Shown here: piece after piece, positions 37,425 to 44,662 of the stretch
Layout of the letters: every line of letters begins with the position of its first letter
How positions within the stretch are numbered: position 1 is the stretch's first letter
Assembly (NCBI GenBank): GCA_049515655.1
Contig: JBEKTW010000013.1
Span: forward strand, 37,527-101,526
Direction of reading: 5' to 3'
Origin: JBEKTW01 sp049515655
GTDB taxonomy: Bacteria > Bacteroidota > Ignavibacteria > UBA10030 > SZUA-254
DNA length: 64,000 nucleotides
Position numbers and translations under genes: made by a program
Notes under the pieces: model-generated
The model's database searches: none
What the model was told of the DNA's origin: nothing
The model's input: the letters and a program-made list of their open reading frames with translations, nothing else

Positions 37425-38114
37425 TCAGACACGGAACGATTCCTTGATGTTCTCGGTTACAATATGCCCGTCGAACAGGTGCACGACCCGCTGGCCGTAT
37501 TCGGCGTAGGTCGGCGAGTGTGTGACCATGACAATCGCCGTACCACCTTCATGGAGTTGTGCCAGGATCTTCATGACCTCGTCACCGTTCGCGGAATCAA
37601 GGTTTCCCGTCGGCTCGTCAGCGAGGATCAGCTTGGGCCGGGCGACCACCGCACGCGCCACCGCGACGCGCTGCTGCTGACCGCCGGACAACTGCTGCGG
37701 AAAGTGATTCCTGCGGTGCATAATCTGCATCTTTTCAAGCGCCTCCTCGACACGCGTCTTCCGGTCGGCCATGGAATACCCGAGGTACAGCAGCGGCAGC
37801 TCTACATTCTCGTAAACGGTCAGTTCGTCGATCAGGTTGAAACTCTGGAACACAAACCCGATATTCGCCTTCCGGAGGTTGGCCCGCTGGCGCTCGGTGT
37901 ACTTTGATACTTCGTGATCGAGAAAATGATACTCCCCCCCGGTCGGATTATCGAGCATGCCGAGAATATTCAGGAGCGTCGATTTGCCGCAGCCGGAAGG
38001 CCCCATGATGGAGACGAACTCACCCTCGTTGACCTCAAAATTCACGTTATTGAGGGCGGTCGTTTCAACTTCCTCGGTTGTATAGATCTTTTTCAGGTTC
38101 CTTGTTTTTAGCAT
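37425..38114 (-). CDS. ABC transporter ATP-binding protein (MacB/LolD type)
   Basis: This 229-residue ATPase starts at ATG 38114 (MLKTRNLKKIYTTEEV). The in-frame start at 38168 would only add a poor leader. Walker A is GPSGCGKST (about 39-47), Q-loop FVFQSFNLIDELT, signature LSGGQQQRVAVARA (about 144), Walker B LILADEPTGNLDS and switch TH in VMVTHS. It is a canonical MacB/LolD-class NBD. It follows the adaptor gene and precedes the permease array, giving the usual adaptor-ATPase-permease order. Confidence 0.93.
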   Translation of the reverse strand: MLKTRNLKKIYTTEEVETTALNNVNFEVNEGEFVSIMGPSGCGKSTLLNILGMLDNPTGGEYHFLDHEVSKYTERQRANLRKANIGFVFQSFNLIDELTVYENVELPLLYLGYSMADRKTRVEEALEKMQIMHRRNHFPQQLSGGQQQRVAVARAVVARPKLILADEPTGNLDSANGDEVMKILAQLHEGGTAIVMVTHSPTYAEYGQRVVHLFDGHIVTENIKESFRV

Positions 38115-38211
38115 CACTGTACTCCTCGTATATGTGTAAGATTTTAAAAGGCAGAGCGTACTCTCCACAGCTTGCTGCGGGGAATCTTAAATATTCAAAT
38201 CTAATTTTCCA

Positions 38212-39471
38212 TCATTTCAGAATAAGCTTGTCTACGTCGCCGTAGTTATCGTAGGACGAGGTAACGACCTGCTCGCCTTCCTTAAGACCTTCGAGCACCT
38301 CGAACACCTGCGCGTTCTGCAGGCCGAGGCGGATCAGTCTTTTGACGGCGAAGGTGCCCGGGGGATCTACAACAAAGATCCACTGGCCGCCCGTCTTCTG
38401 ATAGAAACCGCCGCGGTCCACTACAAGCGCTTGCTTCTGCTCGCTGAGGTTCAAGTTGATGTGGAGCGTCTGCCCGCGGCGTATGCCATCCGGCATCTTG
38501 CCCTGGAACAGCATGTCCACATAGAACTTCCCGCTGGTAACCTCCGGGTATACGGTCTTGATCCTGCATAGGTAATCCCTGTCGCTGAAGCTGAAACCGC
38601 CCATTTGCCTGGCATTCACACGGTCGATGTAATGTTCGTCGATTTCAACGCGGACCTTGAACGAATCGATGTCGTCAATCTGGCCCAGGTTCACCCCGCG
38701 GCTGACCGACTTGCCGACCTCCGCTTTTAGAGAGGTCAGCTGTCCCTTGATTGGAGCACGGACGGTGAGGCCTTCCAGCTGTTGCTGAGTGATCTTCAGG
38801 TTCGACTGGAGCTGCTCGACCGACCGTTCCAGCTGAGCTATTTCCTCTTTGCGGAAGATGGAATCCTGCTCGTACGATTTCATGGCCAGCTCTTTCATGC
38901 CGACCAACAGGTTGTACTGGTCCTCGCTCGCCTTGAAGTCGTTGTCCGGTATCAGTCCCTTGGCATACAGCGCCTTGTTCACCTCATGGACCCTCGTCTG
39001 GTTGAGAAGCTTGTACTCGGCATCCAGCAGCTGGCTCTGAAGAGCGAGCTTGCTTTGCTCGAACGACAATCGGGTCGAGCGCAGGGCGTTGATCTGCTGG
39101 AACACGTTCGCCTCGTTGTAGATGATGCTGAGGCGGAGCTCGGGGTTGTCGAACTTCACGATCGGATCACCGACCTTTACGAACGCGCCCTCTTCGAGGA
39201 ACTTCTTCATGACATTCCCGCCTTCCGTAACGTCAAGAAAAAACGTACGTATCGGCTGTACCATGCCGATCACTGGGATGAATTCCTGGAAGGGGCCGTA
39301 CCGCACCGTCGATATGGTAATACGCTCCTTCTCGACATTCAGTTTCGCGCTCTTGTCGGCGAAGAAGATCAGGTAGATCACGAAGATCGCGAACGCCGCC
39401 GTGGCCGCGGAGTACATAATCTTCTTCGGCGTCCATTTCTTCTTCTCGATCTTTCTGTCCATAGATTCCAT
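38212..39471 (-). CDS. HlyD/MacA-type periplasmic adaptor of an efflux pump
   Basis: A 419-residue membrane-fusion protein. The start is taken at ATG 39471 (MESMDRKIEKKK); ATG 39462 three codons later is equally possible and the longer frame to 39588 is not supported. One helix at about 18-38 anchors it. Then come the first lipoyl half (EGGNVMKKFLEEGAFVKVGDPI), a long coiled hairpin (about 105-215, tip LYAKGLIPDNDF), the second lipoyl half (VRAPIKGQLTSL) and a beta-barrel/membrane-proximal domain to the end. It should bridge inner-membrane permeases to a TolC-type outer-membrane channel, which is not encoded in this window. It is the first gene of the 23-kb operon and is divergent from its probable regulators. 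Confidence 0.9.
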   Translation of the reverse strand: MESMDRKIEKKKWTPKKIMYSAATAAFAIFVIYLIFFADKSAKLNVEKERITISTVRYGPFQEFIPVIGMVQPIRTFFLDVTEGGNVMKKFLEEGAFVKVGDPIVKFDNPELRLSIIYNEANVFQQINALRSTRLSFEQSKLALQSQLLDAEYKLLNQTRVHEVNKALYAKGLIPDNDFKASEDQYNLLVGMKELAMKSYEQDSIFRKEEIAQLERSVEQLQSNLKITQQQLEGLTVRAPIKGQLTSLKAEVGKSVSRGVNLGQIDDIDSFKVRVEIDEHYIDRVNARQMGGFSFSDRDYLCRIKTVYPEVTSGKFYVDMLFQGKMPDGIRRGQTLHINLNLSEQKQALVVDRGGFYQKTGGQWIFVVDPPGTFAVKRLIRLGLQNAQVFEVLEGLKEGEQVVTSSYDNYGDVDKLILK

Positions 39472-39504
39472 CGTCAAACCCGTAAGTGATATTGCCCTTA
39501 TTAC

Positions 39505-39520
39505 TCCAAATGATATGCCA
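39505..39520 (-). promoter_or_regulatory. Candidate sigma-54 promoter of the efflux operon
   Basis: The minus strand reads TGGCATA TCAT TTGGA, 10 of 12 positions of the consensus TGGCACG-N4-TTGCA, including the GG of the -24 element. The -12 element has TTGG instead of the near-invariant TTGC, which weakens the call. A start site about 12 bases further would leave roughly 20-25 bases before the ATG at 39471. Confidence 0.35.
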
Positions 39521-39553
39521 CGGCCATTTTCGCCCTTTCTGGAGGAAAAACCC

Positions 39554-39569
39554 TGGGAACGGCATGGCA
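39554..39569 (+). promoter_or_regulatory. Weak candidate sigma-54 promoter of the regulator operon
   Basis: TGGGAAC GGCA TGGCA, with GG and GC separated by the required 10 bases, matches 8 of 12 consensus positions. It lies 175 bp before the response-regulator start and would allow self-activation. Confidence 0.22.
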
Positions 39570-39685
39570 ATGTCCGCCTGCGATACACACATTGTCCGGA
39601 AACGAACGGTCTGTCATTTTTGATATTGGGCGAAAAGAAGTTTATTTTTATCTATTACCAGTATTCGTGTATGGCATGGAAAATG

Positions 39686-39704
39686 TTTCCCTATGACGGG
39701 GAAA
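39686..39704. promoter_or_regulatory. Dyad, candidate enhancer site for the sigma-54 activator
   Basis: TTTCCC, 7 bases, GGGAAA: a 6-bp-arm inverted repeat 40 bp before the regulator gene and about 170 bp upstream of the candidate promoter of the efflux operon, a usual enhancer distance for NtrC-type activators. Confidence 0.35.
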
Positions 39705-39743
39705 TATCAGTATTCTCAGAAGCCATTCCAGTATGACAAACTT

Positions 39744-41120
39744 ATGAAAAAGAACTCCGGTTACATCCTTGTCGTCGACGACGACGAGGACGTGCTGCAG
39801 GCCGCTCGTCTGTTCCTGAAGAAGCACGTCGCGGCGGTGCACACCGAGAAGAACCCCGCGATGATCCCGGCTCTGCTTCAGAACGGACTGTACGACGTCG
39901 TCCTGCTAGACATGAACTTCACCCGCGACGCCACAAGCGGACAGGAAGGATTCCAGTGGCTGAAAAGGATTCTGGAGATCGATCCTTCAGCGGTGGTTGT
40001 ACTTATCACGGCTTACGGTGACGTCGGTATGGCAGTGAGGGCGATGAAGGAAGGAGCGATGGATTTTGTACTGAAACCGTGGCATAACGAGAAGCTTTTA
40101 GCCACGATTTCCGCCGCACTGAACCTCCGCCGGTCGCGGCTCGAGGCGGACAGCCTCCGCATGAAGCAGAAACAGCTGAGTGCCGACCTCGACCAGCCGT
40201 TCCAGAGATTTATCGGAAAGTGCCCAGCGATGCAGGCAGTTTTTGCATCCATTCAGAAAGTCGCCAGGACAGATGCGAACGTTCTCATACTCGGCGGGAA
40301 TGGGACAGGTAAGGAACTGGTCGCGCGGGAACTGCACCGGCAGTCAAACCGTGCGGACGACGTTTTCATCTCCGTCGATATGGGTGCAATCAGCGAAACA
40401 CTTTTCGAGGGCGAGCTGTTCGGCCACGTGAGGGGGGCGTTCACGGACGCGAAGGACGACCGTCCAGGCCGGTTCGAGATCGCCTCCGGCGGAACGCTCT
40501 TCCTGGACGAGATCTGCAACCTGCCGCTGACGCTTCAGGCGAAAATCCTTACAGCGCTGGAAGGCCGGGAGGTGACACGGCTCGGATCCAACAAACCTAT
40601 ATCCATCGACATCCGCCTGATCTGTGCGACGAACATGTCCATCCATGAGATGGTGGCCCAGAAACAATTCCGGCAAGACCTCCTCTACCGCATCAACACG
40701 ATAGAGATCCATCTGCCGCCCCTGCGCGAACGGTCAGAGGACATCCCTCTGCTGGCAGATCATTTCCTGAAGATATTCTGTAAAAAGTACCAGGTGCAGC
40801 AGAAACAGATAAGCCAGGCGGCGCTCCGCAAACTGGAGCACTACCACTGGCCCGGGAACATCCGGGAACTGCAGCACACGATCGAGCGGGCCGTCATCCT
40901 GGGTGAATCGCCGGCACTGCAGCCTTCCGATTTCTCTCTCGGCTCGGCTGAAGCAGCGACCGGAGGCATCACTTTCGAGACCTATAACTTGGAAGAGGCC
41001 GAAAAACTGCTCATCGGGAAAGCCATCGAGAAACATCGCGGGAACGTTAGCAAAGCGGCCAAAGAACTGGGCCTGACCCGGACATCGCTTTACCGCCGAA
41101 TGGAACGGTATGGGCTATAG
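39744..41120 (+). CDS. Sigma-54-dependent response regulator (NtrC family)
   Basis: A 458-residue activator. The receiver domain (about 1-125) has acidic pocket DDDED and phospho-acceptor Asp 56 (VLLDMNF), Thr in VLITAYG and Lys in LKPW. The AAA+ domain (about 150-385) has Walker A GGNGTGKE and the sigma-54 contact loop GAFTDA (consensus GAFTGA; the Asp variant is common in this family), then Walker B GGTLFLDEI. A Fis-type helix-turn-helix closes the protein (AAKELGLTRTSLYRRMERYGL). ATG 39744 is chosen just before the receiver. The longer frame from 39693 adds unrelated residues. The kinase start overlaps its stop by 11 bp. It presumably activates the divergent efflux operon. Confidence 0.93.
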   Translation: MKKNSGYILVVDDDEDVLQAARLFLKKHVAAVHTEKNPAMIPALLQNGLYDVVLLDMNFTRDATSGQEGFQWLKRILEIDPSAVVVLITAYGDVGMAVRAMKEGAMDFVLKPWHNEKLLATISAALNLRRSRLEADSLRMKQKQLSADLDQPFQRFIGKCPAMQAVFASIQKVARTDANVLILGGNGTGKELVARELHRQSNRADDVFISVDMGAISETLFEGELFGHVRGAFTDAKDDRPGRFEIASGGTLFLDEICNLPLTLQAKILTALEGREVTRLGSNKPISIDIRLICATNMSIHEMVAQKQFRQDLLYRINTIEIHLPPLRERSEDIPLLADHFLKIFCKKYQVQQKQISQAALRKLEHYHWPGNIRELQHTIERAVILGESPALQPSDFSLGSAEAATGGITFETYNLEEAEKLLIGKAIEKHRGNVSKAAKELGLTRTSLYRRMERYGL

Positions 41121-42465
41121 GAACTTCAAAATCCAGTGCACAGTCAGGGTGCTTGTACTCGCCGCAACGAACCTGCTTCTCTTCTATCTGCTATTTCAGA
41201 ATTCACCGATGCCTCTCGTAATCATCGCGGGGGCAGCCATTCTCTACGAAGTTTATTCCCTCATCGGATATGTAGGAAAGACGAACCGGGACCTAACACG
41301 GTTTTTGGAAGCGGTGAAACACGAGGACTTTTCACAGACATTCACGGGCGCCGGAATGGGCAAATCGTTCAGCCAGTTGAAAACCGCGTTCAACGCAGTG
41401 CTCAGCAAATTTCGCCAGACGAGGGCCGAAACGGAAGAGCACTACCGCTACCTCCAGACTGTCGTGCAGCATGTGGGGACCGGGCTGCTTTCCTTCCAGA
41501 AAAACGGAGAGGTCGAGCTGATCAATACCGCGGCAAAGCGCCTTCTCAGGGTCACCCACTTGAAGAACATCAGATCGCTGGAACCGTTCAGCAAGGAGCT
41601 GGTTGAAGCGCTGCTGCGGCTGCGGCCCGGCGAAAAGGTGCTCGTCAGGGTCAGGGACAACGAGGACCTGCTGCACTACGTCATCCAGGCGACCGAATTC
41701 ATCATGAGGGAACACAAATACACACTCGTGTCGATCCAGAATATCCAGAGTGAACTCGAAGAAAAGGAAATGGAGGCGTGGCAGAGACTGATACGGGTGC
41801 TTACGCATGAAATAATGAACTCGATCACTCCGATCTCGTCCCTGGCTTCCACTGCGAACGAGATGCTCATGCCAAAGACAGGCATAGACGGAAGCCCGGA
41901 GAAAATCGATTCTGAAACCATCGGGGACGTCAGGAGCGCCGTTCAAACGATCGAAAACCGCAGCCAGGGGCTGCTGCATTTTGTCGAATCCTACCGCAAA
42001 CTCACACGGATACCAAAACCGAACTTCCAGATATTCACAGCGGCATCTCTTTTTGAGAGGGTCAGCCGCCTCATGAGTCCGCAACTGGGCGAAAAGTCGA
42101 TCAGCTTCGCATCAGCGGCCGAGCCGGAGACGCTCGAACTGACGGCCGACCCCGAGTTGATCGAGCAGGTGCTGATCAATTTGATCGTCAATTCCATGCA
42201 GGCGCTTGAGGGTCACATGAGTCCGAGAATCGAAATGCGGGCTTCCATGGATGCGCGGGGAAGGGTCGTTGTCCGGGTAATCGACAACGGGCCGGGGATA
42301 CTCGATGAAGTTCAGGATAAGATATTCATACCATTCTTCACCACCAAGAAGAACGGGACGGGCATCGGCTTGAGCCTCTGCCAGCAGATCATGCGGCTCC
42401 ACCGGGGCACCATCACCGTCCATTCAAAACCAAACGAGCAGACGGTACTGTCGCTGAAATTCTAA
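41110..42465 (+). CDS. Sensor histidine kinase (NtrY-like)
   Basis: A 451-residue kinase. Two N-terminal helices (about 10-30 and 32-52) leave no room for a large periplasmic domain, so the signal is likely sensed in or near the membrane. A linker and PAS-like domain follow (about 60-220). The HisKA box is LTHEIMNSITPI with phospho-acceptor His 233. The ATPase domain has N box NLIVNSMQALEG, G1 DNGPGI, F box FFTTK and G2 GTGIGLSL. It is coupled to the response regulator by an 11-bp overlap. The pair is the cognate two-component system for the divergent MacAB-like operon. Confidence 0.93.
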   Translation: MGYRNFKIQCTVRVLVLAATNLLLFYLLFQNSPMPLVIIAGAAILYEVYSLIGYVGKTNRDLTRFLEAVKHEDFSQTFTGAGMGKSFSQLKTAFNAVLSKFRQTRAETEEHYRYLQTVVQHVGTGLLSFQKNGEVELINTAAKRLLRVTHLKNIRSLEPFSKELVEALLRLRPGEKVLVRVRDNEDLLHYVIQATEFIMREHKYTLVSIQNIQSELEEKEMEAWQRLIRVLTHEIMNSITPISSLASTANEMLMPKTGIDGSPEKIDSETIGDVRSAVQTIENRSQGLLHFVESYRKLTRIPKPNFQIFTAASLFERVSRLMSPQLGEKSISFASAAEPETLELTADPELIEQVLINLIVNSMQALEGHMSPRIEMRASMDARGRVVVRVIDNGPGILDEVQDKIFIPFFTTKKNGTGIGLSLCQQIMRLHRGTITVHSKPNEQTVLSLKF

Positions 42466-42497
42466 TTTTACACTTCAAAAATCCGAAAACCCGGTTC

Positions 42498-42542
42498 AGG
42501 ATATATCCTTCTACTTGGCGAACAAAAATAGGATCATAACCT
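42498..42542. promoter_or_regulatory. Stand-alone pair of mobile-mystery-type operator boxes
   Basis: AGGATATATCCT at 42498-42509 is identical to the middle operator box at 15091. AGGATCATAACCT at 42530-42542 equals the third box with one extra base, and the start-to-start distance is 32 bp instead of 33. It lies in the 165-bp gap between the convergent kinase and M1 peptidase genes, far from the A/B genes. A scar or a distant target of the XRE protein are both possible. Confidence 0.5.
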
Positions 42543-42630
42543 TGCAGTCATTCTGAACAGAAAACTCTTGATCGAACCAATCGACCGAAAGTCTCCGACG
42601 CGTCGATTCCCCGGAACGCAGCCTCCATGG

Positions 42631-44631
42631 TCACTTGATCAGCAACATTTTCCGGACATGCGTAAACGTCGTTGCGGGGCTCTCAGTGCTCACCGCTTTC
42701 AGCTCATAAAAGTAGATGCCGCTCGCGAAATCGTCGGGATTCCATTGTGAGACATGCGGCCCCCGGAACTGCGTCCCGCTCTCCAGCACCGCGACCCTTT
42801 CACCAAGCACGTTGAAAATACTCAGCCGTACGTTTGCACGAAGTGGTAACGTATACCCGATGGTTGTCGATGAATTAAATGGATTCGGATAGTTCTGGGA
42901 TAGTACAAATTCGGATGGTACGGGGACGGCTGGAACTTCAATGAGGGACTTGAGAATCCAATCACCGGGGTCAAACTGCACCGAATCGACCGGCTGGCGT
43001 GTAGCAAATGAGAAAACTTGCACCGGCAGACTATCGACCACCGTAACCGTCGAGTCCCAGGGACCACCGATGATCTTGAAGTCAATGGGCATGATGAAAG
43101 ATGATGGATTCGTAGTGCCGGTCGACTGATTAACGGTGACCGTCACACGTTTCATCCCGGATGAGTCCTTTACATCCCATGAATATAAATAGTGCGGATA
43201 GCTTTCACCATAAATCCATTCGTCGAAGAAGTAACCTAGATCCTTTCCGCTTGTTTCTTCAAAGACAGCTTGAAGGTTAGCGGTGGTCGCCGACCGGAAC
43301 CTCAGCGACGGTCGGTTCGCATACGCACGCATCGAGCGGAAGAAAACGCTGTCCCCCAACACATGCCGGAGCATGTGCAGGACGGAAGCCCCCTTCGAAT
43401 ATACGCGCGCACTGTTAAACAACTGGCGAACGTCGCTTGTATCCATCGCGAACACGGAGCCCACCGCCGTTTTTGCCAGGTCCATTTCCGGGTTTATGAA
43501 ATTGAAATATGATCCTGGGCCATATTTCATTTCGTGGTACAGCGCGGTGCAATACGTCGCAAATCCCTCATTCAACCAGAGATGAGACCAGCTGGCACAG
43601 GTGATCATGTCGCCAAACCATTGATGCGCCAACTCATGGATAATGACGTCTTCGTTGAACGTCGATGTGGAGGTCATCGTTTGATGTTCCATTGCTCCGG
43701 TCCCGAATTCGGAATGCCCGTACTTTTCTTTGACAAACGGGTAGAGGCCAAACAACGCGGAGAAGATTCCCAGCCCGTCGACCACCCGTGGAAGCTGCAT
43801 TTGGGCCGAAGACAGACTTTCGGGCAGCACATAATTCAGCACTTCGAGAGAATCCGTAGGAGAATAGTGAAACCAATTCGAAAACTGAGCGAAATTCGTA
43901 ATCGCGACCGACACAAGGTATGTCGCGATAGGATAGAGTTCCTTCCAGTGAGTTGTTTTCGTCCCGTCCGGGTTCGTTACAATTGAGACAAGACTGCCGT
44001 TTGACCCAACTTTATATGAAGAATCGGCGGTCACGATAACGTCAACCGAATCGGCTTTGTCGCCGGGCTCGTCCCTGCAGGGCCACCAATCCCGTGCACC
44101 GTAGGGCTCGCTCAGCGACCAAATCCACGGTGTTCCAGAATGTGAATCCAGAACGAAACTGCCCAGCCCCGTCGCCTGAGGAATTCCTCCGTACAATACG
44201 CTCATGGTGATGACGTCTCCGGCATGGTAGCCGGAATCGAGTGAGACGGTGAAAGATGACGGCTGCTGATAAAATGTGGCCGGCCTGCCGTTGACTTCCA
44301 CGGAATCAATATGCATGGTATTCGTGAGGTCAAGACTCAGGAGTTGGGGGCCATCCTGCAGGCACGTTCCCCGGATGGTGACAGTTCCCGACAAATAGAA
44401 TGGCGACGTCGCAATGCGCAGGTTCAAACCATAGTAGGTCGCATCGAACCAGACGCTTGCCGAGCTTTTCACACTGTACGCACGATAAAGATTCTGGTAT
44501 CCTTGGGTCTCAGCCTGTACAAGAGCGTTCTCGCGCTGTAAATTCCTCCCACCATGAAGCTGGGCAACCCCTGGAGAATAAGCGATGATGGAAACGATGA
44601 GAATCGGGAAAATGTGACGCACAGTTTTCAA
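42631..44631 (-). CDS. Secreted M1-family aminopeptidase with T9SS sorting domain
   Basis: A 666-residue zinc metallopeptidase. Start TTG 44631 has GGGGAG seven bases upstream and leads straight into a signal peptide (RHIFPILIVSIIAYSPGVAQ). The longer ATG start would overlap the upstream gene. The M1 N-terminal beta domain is followed by the exopeptidase motif GAMEH (normally GAMEN) and the zinc site HELAHQWFGD with His 332, Glu 333, His 336 and downstream Glu 355 in NEGFAT. The last 80 residues are a T9SS type A domain (NYPNPFNSSTTIGYT...RKMLLIK). It should act at the cell surface or outside, releasing N-terminal amino acids. The neighbouring S9-like protein suggests extracellular peptide use. 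Confidence 0.92.
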   Translation of the reverse strand: MKTVRHIFPILIVSIIAYSPGVAQLHGGRNLQRENALVQAETQGYQNLYRAYSVKSSASVWFDATYYGLNLRIATSPFYLSGTVTIRGTCLQDGPQLLSLDLTNTMHIDSVEVNGRPATFYQQPSSFTVSLDSGYHAGDVITMSVLYGGIPQATGLGSFVLDSHSGTPWIWSLSEPYGARDWWPCRDEPGDKADSVDVIVTADSSYKVGSNGSLVSIVTNPDGTKTTHWKELYPIATYLVSVAITNFAQFSNWFHYSPTDSLEVLNYVLPESLSSAQMQLPRVVDGLGIFSALFGLYPFVKEKYGHSEFGTGAMEHQTMTSTSTFNEDVIIHELAHQWFGDMITCASWSHLWLNEGFATYCTALYHEMKYGPGSYFNFINPEMDLAKTAVGSVFAMDTSDVRQLFNSARVYSKGASVLHMLRHVLGDSVFFRSMRAYANRPSLRFRSATTANLQAVFEETSGKDLGYFFDEWIYGESYPHYLYSWDVKDSSGMKRVTVTVNQSTGTTNPSSFIMPIDFKIIGGPWDSTVTVVDSLPVQVFSFATRQPVDSVQFDPGDWILKSLIEVPAVPVPSEFVLSQNYPNPFNSSTTIGYTLPLRANVRLSIFNVLGERVAVLESGTQFRGPHVSQWNPDDFASGIYFYELKAVSTESPATTFTHVRKMLLIK

Positions 44632-44662
44632 CGACGCACTCCCCGGGGATGAGTCCCGGCAC

